Source: Actinobacteria bacterium UBA2184
GTDB taxonomy: Bacteria; Actinomycetota; Coriobacteriia; Anaerosomatales; Anaerosomataceae
Direction: 5' to 3'
Assembly (NCBI GenBank): GCA_002328745.1
Contig: DCVQ01000015.1
Coordinates: 38,168 to 45,744, forward strand
Length of the DNA stretch: 7,577 nucleotides
Shown: in pieces, positions 1 through 3,846 of the stretch
How positions within the stretch are numbered: position 1 is the first letter of the stretch
How the letters are laid out: each line of letters begins with the position of its first letter
The notes under the pieces: generated by a model
What the model saw: the letters and a program-made list of their open reading frames with translations, nothing else
What the model was told of the DNA's origin: nothing
Database searches by the model: none
Program-made: the position numbers and the translations under genes

Positions 1-776
1 GGGAGGTCGCCGATGATGTCGGCGGCGTCGTCCGGGTCCATCATCTCGAGGATGTCGGAGGCCCGCTGGCTGCCGAGGTCGTCGATGACGTCGGCCTGGA
101 TCTCGTCCTCGAGCTCGGCGACCGCGAGCGCGGCCTGCGCGTTGTCGAGGTGCTCGAAGACGCGGGCGCGCTGCGTCGGGCCGAGCTGCTCGAGCACGTC
201 GGCCACGTCGGCCGGGTGAAGCTCGTGAAGGCGCTTGTGGGTCACAGACAGGCGGACGTGCGAGAGGTCGCGGTCGAGCAGGTCCATGTAGTTCCACGCG
301 ATGAGGTTCTCGCTCAGATCTCGGCCGAACGCCCGGGCCACGGCCGATGCGGCGCGCTCGACGGCCGGATGGAGCCCCCGGAGGATGCCGCGTATCCCGA
401 CTTCAGCGCCGAGGAGCCGCAGCTGGTTGCGCGACTCGGACAGCTTGAGGTCGTTCACGCGCACGACCTTCATGCCCTGCGTGTCGACGATCTGCTTGTT
501 GAGGAGGTCGCGGGCGAGCAGCACCTCGTCGGGCTGCAGGTAGCTGAAGCGCAGCGCGGGGCGCTCGGCATTGAGCACGATGCGGTCGTCCTCGAGGCTC
601 TCGACGTACTTGCGCCACGACAGCATGAACGGCGTCTTGGTGGGGCCGAGGAACGCAAGCGAGGTCACGCGCGGGAAGACCTCGCCCGTTGCGATCGCGA
701 TGTCGCTGATCTCGCCGATCGTCTCGCCTGCGGCGTCGACCACCGGCTTGCCCAGCATCCGGGTCAGGTAGAACAT
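1..776 (-). CDS. PRC-barrel / MgtE_N domain magnesium-homeostasis protein (3' end outside window)
   Basis: 258 residues are visible before the gene leaves the window. Residues 1 to about 75 (MFYLTRMLGKPVVD, GETIGEISDIAI) look like a PRC-barrel, and about 85-130 (LLNKQIVDTQGMKVVRVNDL) like a second one. From about 155 the sequence is MgtE_N-like, with acidic helical repeats: ELHPADVADVLEQL, VFEHLDNAQAALAVAEL, DILEMMDPDDAADIIGDL. In MgtE channels this domain binds Mg2+ in the cytosol and gates the pore. Canonical MgtE lacks the PRC-barrels, and the membrane part, if any, is not visible, so this could be a soluble Mg2+-sensing regulator with CBS domains and a partner transporter. No membrane segment is seen so far. 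The ATG has the ribosome site GGAGGAAGGAG about 4 nt upstream. The M-box riboswitch in its leader independently links the gene to magnesium. Domain family is fairly sure; transporter versus regulator is open. Confidence 0.85.
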   Translation of the reverse strand, partial: MFYLTRMLGKPVVDAAGETIGEISDIAIATGEVFPRVTSLAFLGPTKTPFMLSWRKYVESLEDDRIVLNAERPALRFSYLQPDEVLLARDLLNKQIVDTQGMKVVRVNDLKLSESRNQLRLLGAEVGIRGILRGLHPAVERAASAVARAFGRDLSENLIAWNYMDLLDRDLSHVRLSVTHKRLHELHPADVADVLEQLGPTQRARVFEHLDNAQAALAVAELEDEIQADVIDDLGSQRASDILEMMDPDDAADIIGDL

Positions 777-920
777 ATGGCTCCTTCCTCCCGGCCTCAC
801 GGCCGACAGGTTGCTCGCGGCGGGGGTCCCGGAACCCTGCGCCAACGCGGGGAGCCGGGACCTAGGGACTTGATGGAGTCACCGAGGTCCGTTTCTCTCG
901 ACTACAGGTCTGACATCCAC
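777..920 (-). promoter_or_regulatory. Post-terminator leader with hairpin next to the ribosome site
   Basis: These 144 nt lie between the riboswitch terminator and the ATG of the PRC/MgtE_N gene, and no credible gene is present. A hairpin CGGCC-GTGA-GGCCG (805-792, loop 800-797, GNRA-type) ends directly beside the purine-rich ribosome site (790-781). GGCUCC at 856-851 is complementary to GGAGCC at 784-779, so part of the Shine-Dalgarno could be sequestered. Both pairings are visible in the bases; any regulatory role is inference. Confidence 0.4.
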
Positions 921-953
921 GAAAAAGGCCCCGCGTCGGTGGAGACGGGGACC
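921..953 (-). terminator. Intrinsic terminator of the M-box riboswitch
   Basis: Read on the minus strand, GGUCCCCGUC (953-944) pairs with GACGCGGGGCC (937-927), with a bulged U and a small internal loop, around the six-base loop UCCACC. It is followed at once by UUUUUC (926-921). This is the standard Rho-independent form, and it lies between the M-box aptamer and the gene it precedes. The 5' arm is also complementary to the 3' tail of the aptamer, as expected for a transcriptional OFF switch at high Mg2+. Confidence 0.85.
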
Positions 954-1015
954 GTGGCTTGCGGCGTGCGCCGCGAACGGACGGCCTGCTATCGGCCGCT
1001 CCGTTACCCCGTCCC
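942..1015 (-). promoter_or_regulatory. Candidate antiterminator / expression platform of the M-box
   Basis: Minus-strand bases 1015-1007 (GGGACGGGG) can form nine consecutive pairs, one of them G-U, with 950-942 (CCCCGUCUC), which is the 5' arm of the terminator. Between them lie two more hairpins: 1005-976 (AACGGA-G-CGGCC with GGCCG-UCCGUU, 11 bp and one bulged G) and 974-961 (GCGGC-GCAC-GCCGC). The whole could fold as a three-way junction that excludes the terminator. The same aptamer tail can instead pair with 1205-1201 to close the aptamer. Complementarity is seen directly; the switching mechanism is inferred from known M-box behaviour. Confidence 0.65.
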
Positions 1016-1208
1016 TCGTCTGAGGTTTTGGCACTGTCCGACGTAGGGCACACGGCGGATCGCCGTGCGGCGCACGACGCGCGCCTTTGCAGTCCCAGCC
1101 ACGTTAGCCTTCGCCTTAAGCCGGCGAGGGCTGTTCTACCCATTGGCGTCTCTCGACATTTCCGGGCAGTGGCCTGTGTTCGAACAGGAGCCGCACCTTA
1201 ACGGATGG
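1007..1208 (-). ncRNA. M-box (ykoK leader) magnesium riboswitch aptamer
   Basis: The minus strand carries the M-box signature blocks in the right order. They are UUAAGGUGCGGCUCCUGU (1201-1184), ACUGCCC (1170-1164), the near-invariant block at 1161-1138 (AAAUGUC, GAGAGACGCC, AAUGGGU), UUAAGGC (1119-1113), the C/G-rich variable arm, GCCCUACGUCGGACAGUGCC (1049-1030) and AAAACCUC (1029-1022). AGGU (1198-1195) pairs with ACCU (1026-1023) near the base. M-box RNAs bind several Mg2+ ions, compact, and let a downstream terminator form, shutting off Mg2+ uptake genes. Here the element sits about 230 nt upstream of a PRC/MgtE_N gene on the same strand, with a terminator between. The exact P1 ends are uncertain, since two pairings are possible. 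I recognise this by consensus, not by a covariance search. Confidence 0.93.
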
Positions 1209-1223
1209 AGCTCTCTCTCGGGT

Positions 1224-1253
1224 TGTCAACGCGCCGCGAACGGCGCACTGACA
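1224..1253 (-). repeat. 13-bp inverted repeat at the transcription start of the M-box leader
   Basis: On the minus strand UGUCAGUGCGCCG (1253-1241), loop UUCG and CGGCGCGUUGACA (1236-1224) pair over all 13 positions, two of them G-U. The outer TGTCA/TGACA arms overlap the last base of the -10 box, and the inner GCGCCG/CGGCGC stem begins about where transcription should start. It could be a DNA operator or a 5'-end RNA hairpin. It is not an intrinsic terminator for the upstream gene because no T-run follows. Confidence 0.55.
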
Positions 1254-1281
1254 TTGTAGGCATGACCTGCGGTAACGGCAA
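1253..1281 (-). promoter_or_regulatory. Promoter of the M-box leader
   Basis: On the minus strand TTGCCG (1281-1276) is followed after exactly 17 bases by TACAAT (1258-1253), a good housekeeping sigma-type pair. Transcription should start near 1247, giving a leader of about 470 nt. The promoter lies in the 30-60 bases after the HAD gene stop, so the Mg2+ gene has its own transcript although it points the same way as the HAD gene. Confidence 0.75.
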
Positions 1282-1311
1282 GGGTGTGAGGGGCTTCACG
1301 AGCGCGTGCGC

Positions 1312-2217
1312 CTACGGCTGGCGCGCGGCGGCCAGCCAGGTGCGCGCGAACTCGGCCCAGCCGTCCGAGCGCTCGCCCTCAACGCGCCACACGTTGTCCC
1401 GTGGAGCGCGGTCGAGCCCGCCGATGACGCCGTCGCTCGCGAAGGCGTTGGCCACGAGCGCCATGACGCCCACGGCGTCGGCCATCTCGAGGTCGGTTGC
1501 CGAGTCGCCGATCGCCGCCGCTTGTGTGCGCTCGAGACCGCGCCATTCGAGGTCGAGCGAGATGGCGCGCGCCTTCGATACGCCGCGGGGCACCACGTGG
1601 TACGCGTGCGGCGGCACGGTGCGGCACGTGAGCGTGCCGTAGCTGCGCAGCATCCCGTTGTCGATGAGGTCCAGCGGCACCGGGAGTGCGTCGAGCACCG
1701 CCTGGGCGGCGGGCAGGTCGTCGAGACAGCCGCGCAGCAGAAGCGAGACCTCGCGCTCCATCTGCCATGGCGCGTAATGCTCGATGCGGCCCGGGAACGC
1801 CGCCATGAGCGCCTCGGTCGCGCCGGCCTCGTTCATGGCGTCGAACGGCGTCTGCCCCGGCGTCGGGGAGTACGGCGGCCAGCTGCCGCGGTCCATGCGC
1901 ACCTCGGCATCGAGGCCCGTGCCGTGCACGATGATCCCGCCCGCCTCGGCGATGTACGCGTCCCACCCGAGCAGCTGCGTGAGTTCGCGAAGCTGCACCC
2001 GGCCGCGGCCCGAGACCGGCACGACCGCGAGACCGGCCCGATTGACTTCGACTATCGCCGCCGCCAGCGACGCATCGGGGGTGCCGTCGGCGCGCGCGAG
2101 GACGCTGCCGCCCTGCGCGACGAGCGTGCCGTCGAGGTCGGTGTACAGCACGCGGACGCCGGCCAGCGCCGCGGTCGCGTGCGGGTCGTCGGCGAGCAGG
2201 GGGACGCGGTGGGGCAT
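1312..2217 (-). CDS. HAD-superfamily (type IIB, Cof-like) phosphatase
   Basis: This 301-residue protein has the HAD motifs in order: motif I YTDLDGTLV (residues 25-33; nucleophile Asp27, acid Asp29), motif II VVPVSGR (65-71, Ser69), the motif III lysine in RGVSKARAI (Lys215), and motif IV GDSATDLEMAD (237-247, Asp238 and Asp242). The long insert between motifs II and III, about 90-205, is the C2 cap typical of HAD-IIB sugar and mannosyl-phosphoglycerate phosphatases. It is probably a cytosolic phosphomonoesterase, and the substrate cannot be read from sequence. The ATG is chosen because AGAGGAG stands about 5 nt upstream and motif I then falls near residue 25, as usual; the open frame extends 56 codons further without a better start. 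No signal peptide is seen. The stop is followed at once by the promoter of the M-box leader, without a terminator between, so some read-through is possible. Confidence 0.88.
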   Translation of the reverse strand: MPHRVPLLADDPHATAALAGVRVLYTDLDGTLVAQGGSVLARADGTPDASLAAAIVEVNRAGLAVVPVSGRGRVQLRELTQLLGWDAYIAEAGGIIVHGTGLDAEVRMDRGSWPPYSPTPGQTPFDAMNEAGATEALMAAFPGRIEHYAPWQMEREVSLLLRGCLDDLPAAQAVLDALPVPLDLIDNGMLRSYGTLTCRTVPPHAYHVVPRGVSKARAISLDLEWRGLERTQAAAIGDSATDLEMADAVGVMALVANAFASDGVIGGLDRAPRDNVWRVEGERSDGWAEFARTWLAAARQP

Positions 2218-2244
2218 GGGGGCTCCTCTCGGCAGGCCACCGCT

Positions 2245-2250
2245 ATTGTA
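2245..2250 (-). promoter_or_regulatory. -10 box of the HAD phosphatase gene
   Basis: TACAAT is read on the minus strand 27 bases before the ATG at 2217, which would give a 5' leader of about 20 nt holding the AGAGGAG ribosome site. No convincing -35 hexamer stands 16-18 bases upstream in this GC-rich stretch, so it is a one-box call. Confidence 0.5.
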
Positions 2251-2328
2251 CGCGCGAGGATGCGGCGGGAGTGCGGCGACCGGCAGCGGGCTGTCGGCGT
2301 ACGGACGGTCCTCCAGCGTCCTTCTGGC

Positions 2329-2334
2329 TATACT
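2329..2334 (+). promoter_or_regulatory. -10 box of the GNAT gene
   Basis: TATACT lies 40 bases before the GTG start, preceded by CTGGC, which resembles an extended -10 context. No clear -35 is seen at 16-18 bases. With the minus-strand -10 at 2245-2250 it makes the 157-base gap a divergent promoter region. Confidence 0.45.
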
Positions 2335-2374
2335 GGGCGTGTTCGTTCGGCGTGCGTCACGAGGAGGCGTCACC

Positions 2375-2980
2375 GTGGGAGACAACGTGGAGGTCCCGTA
2401 CCCGCAGTACCGGTGCGGTCAGTGCGGCAGGGAGCTTCCCCTCACGGAGGCCCACCTCACGGTCACCTGCAACGAGCATCGTCCCGGGCGGGTCGACGTG
2501 GCCGTCGAGGTCCGGCCGGCCACCGCGGCCGACCGGCACGATATCGAGGACATCTGCGACCGGGCGCTCGGCGAGACCGAGGTGGATACGCTCGGCCGCA
2601 CGTTCGACGTGCTCGCGCAGGAGAACCTCGTCGCCACCTCGGAAGGGGAGTTCGCGGGCGTGATATCGCTTGCCGGCCTTGGGGGCGACCTCGCGATCGT
2701 GCTTCTGAGCGTCTACCCCGCCTTCCAGGGCCACGGCGTCGGGGCGGTGCTGGTGGAGGCGGCCGCGTCGCACGCCGCGTCGCGCGGCCTGCCCGCGCTG
2801 ATGGTGGGGGTCAGCAACGACGACATCCCGTCGTTCTCGTTCTACCAGCGCCATGGCTTCGCGATCGAGTCCGTCGCGCGCGGTCTGCTCGCGGACCGCT
2901 ACGGCTCCGCCGAGCCCGGATTCTCGGGCATCCCGGTGCGCGACGAGATCCGCCTGCGGCGGTCGGTGTGCCGTCCCTAG
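2375..2980 (+). CDS. GNAT-family N-acetyltransferase with N-terminal zinc-binding motif
   Basis: This 201-residue protein uses a GTG start with GAGGAGG 7 nt upstream. Residues 13-35 (YRCGQCGRE ... TCNEH) hold Cys14, Cys17, Cys32 and His35, a CxxC-x14-CxxH pattern likely to bind zinc. A GNAT domain follows from about 45 (VEVRPATAADRHDIEDICDRAL). Its acetyl-CoA loop is AFQGHGVGAVLVEAA (116-130, Q/R-x-x-G-x-G form), and motif B is NDDIPSFSFYQRHGF (148-162) with Tyr157 in the usual acid position. It probably transfers an acetyl group from acetyl-CoA to an amine of a small molecule or protein; the substrate is unknown. It is transcribed alone and converges on the receiver gene with only 21 bp between the stops, where I see no T-rich terminator. 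The family is sure; zinc binding is inferred from spacing. Confidence 0.88.
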   Translation: MGDNVEVPYPQYRCGQCGRELPLTEAHLTVTCNEHRPGRVDVAVEVRPATAADRHDIEDICDRALGETEVDTLGRTFDVLAQENLVATSEGEFAGVISLAGLGGDLAIVLLSVYPAFQGHGVGAVLVEAAASHAASRGLPALMVGVSNDDIPSFSFYQRHGFAIESVARGLLADRYGSAEPGFSGIPVRDEIRLRRSVCRP

Positions 2981-3001
2981 CGTGCGATCGGCCGGACCGC
3001 G

Positions 3002-3457
3002 TCAGTCCCGCTCGCGATGCATGATCTCGACGATCTTGTTGAGCTTTGCCTCGCGCTTGCCCCGCTCGCGCTCCACGGCCGCGCGCCGGTCCGGATCGAG
3101 CATCGCCGAGATGTGGTCCACGACCTCGCGCGGCTGGAAGGGTTTGGGCAGGTAGTCGGCGTTGGAGTCCTCGGCGAGCGACCTGCGCTGCTCCTCGAAC
3201 GTGCCAGCCGCCGAGAGGAACAGGATCGGCGTGTCCTTCGTCTCGGGCTTGCCGCGCAGCCTCTCGTGCACCTGATGTCCCGTGAGGCCGGGCATCATCA
3301 CGTCGAGGACGATCAGGTCGGGCTTCTCGGTGAGAGCGAGCGCGATGGCCTGGATGCCGTCTTCGGCTTCGATCACCTCGAACCCGCGGTTGCCGAGCGC
3401 CACTCCCAGCAGTCTGCGGATCGACGGTTCGTCGTCGACGACCAGGATCTTCTTCAT
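3002..3457 (-). CDS. Stand-alone response regulator (REC) with charged C-terminal tail
   Basis: This 151-residue protein is a single receiver domain (residues 3 to about 120). It has the acidic pair Asp8-Asp9 in ILVVDDEPS, phosphoacceptor Asp52 in IVLDVMMPGLTG, the Thr/Ser switch Ser82 in LFLSAA, and Lys105 in LPKPF, so all catalytic residues are present. Residues 121-151 (DPDRRAAVERERGK ... IVEIMHRERD) form a highly charged, probably helical tail, with no recognisable output domain. The start MKKILVVDD is chosen by homology, with GGAGAAAGGG about 9 nt upstream. It is the last gene of the kinase operon, 20 bp after the previous receiver. The shared LGNRG-EVIEA segment suggests the two arose by duplication. 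It probably acts by protein-protein interaction or as a phosphate carrier, like CheY or Spo0F types; the partner is unknown. Confidence 0.9.
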   Translation of the reverse strand: MKKILVVDDEPSIRRLLGVALGNRGFEVIEAEDGIQAIALALTEKPDLIVLDVMMPGLTGHQVHERLRGKPETKDTPILFLSAAGTFEEQRRSLAEDSNADYLPKPFQPREVVDHISAMLDPDRRAAVERERGKREAKLNKIVEIMHRERD

Positions 3458-3477
3458 CTTGAAACGCCCTTTCTCCG

Positions 3478-3846
3478 TTACTCTCCGAGCAGTTCTCCGA
3501 CGCGCTCCACCAGGTCCTTCGGCGTGAACGGCTTGCAGATGTATTCGCGCGCACCGCACGCAATGCCTTCTTCGATCTCGGCCTTCTGGCTCTTGGCCGA
3601 CAGCATGATCACCGGCACGTCCGCGGTCGCGGGATCGGCCTTCACTTCCCGCAGCACGTCGTAGCCGGTCATCACCGGCATCATCACGTCGAGCAGCACG
3701 AGATCCGGGTGCTCGGTGCGGATGCGCTCGAGCGCATCGCCGCCATCAACCGCCTCGATGACCTCATACCCCCGATTGCCCAGCGTGAACGACACCAGGC
3801 GGCGGATGTGGGGCTCGTCGTCCGCGATCAGGATGCGTGCGCTCAC
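3478..3846 (-). CDS. Stand-alone response regulator (REC only)
   Basis: This 122-residue protein is essentially one receiver domain: Asp9-Asp10 (LIADDEPHIRR), phosphoacceptor Asp53 (VLLDVMMPVMTG), Ser83 (IMLSAK) and Lys105 (YICKPF), all intact. There is no DNA-binding or enzymatic domain. It starts at GTG, where GTGA overlaps the TGA stop of the hybrid kinase by 4 bp. Its ribosome site GAGGAGG lies inside the last codons of the kinase, so translation is probably coupled and the kinase is the likely phosphate source. The open frame runs 22 codons further upstream inside the kinase gene, but those residues do not match the REC family. Role: shuttle or single-domain signalling receiver; target not evident. 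Confidence 0.92.
   Translation of the reverse strand: MSARILIADDEPHIRRLVSFTLGNRGYEVIEAVDGGDALERIRTEHPDLVLLDVMMPVMTGYDVLREVKADPATADVPVIMLSAKSQKAEIEEGIACGAREYICKPFTPKDLVERVGELLGE

Noticed and set aside
901..918. Mini-ORF ATG TCA GAC CTG TAG in the post-terminator leader (minus strand)
   Set aside because: Only four codons and no ribosome site; it is expected by chance.
1224..1229. TTGACA on the minus strand as a -35 box
   Set aside because: Seventeen bases downstream there is only ATCCGT, and the hexamer is the outer arm of the inverted repeat inside the leader. The TTGCCG-N17-TACAAT pair is better.
1225..1252. The inverted repeat as an intrinsic terminator of the HAD gene
   Set aside because: The stem is strong, but on the minus strand it is followed by AACCCGAGAG, with no run of T.
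2981..3001. Shared terminator between the convergent GNAT and receiver genes
   Set aside because: The 21 bases hold only a short GC-rich partial palindrome and no T-run on either strand.
1306..3024. Long plus-strand open frames such as 150-1046, 1306-3024, 3837-4814 and 4827-6608
   Set aside because: Their products are Arg/Ala/Gly-rich without recognisable domains and lie opposite or out of frame with clear genes. They are typical shadows of GC-rich codon use.
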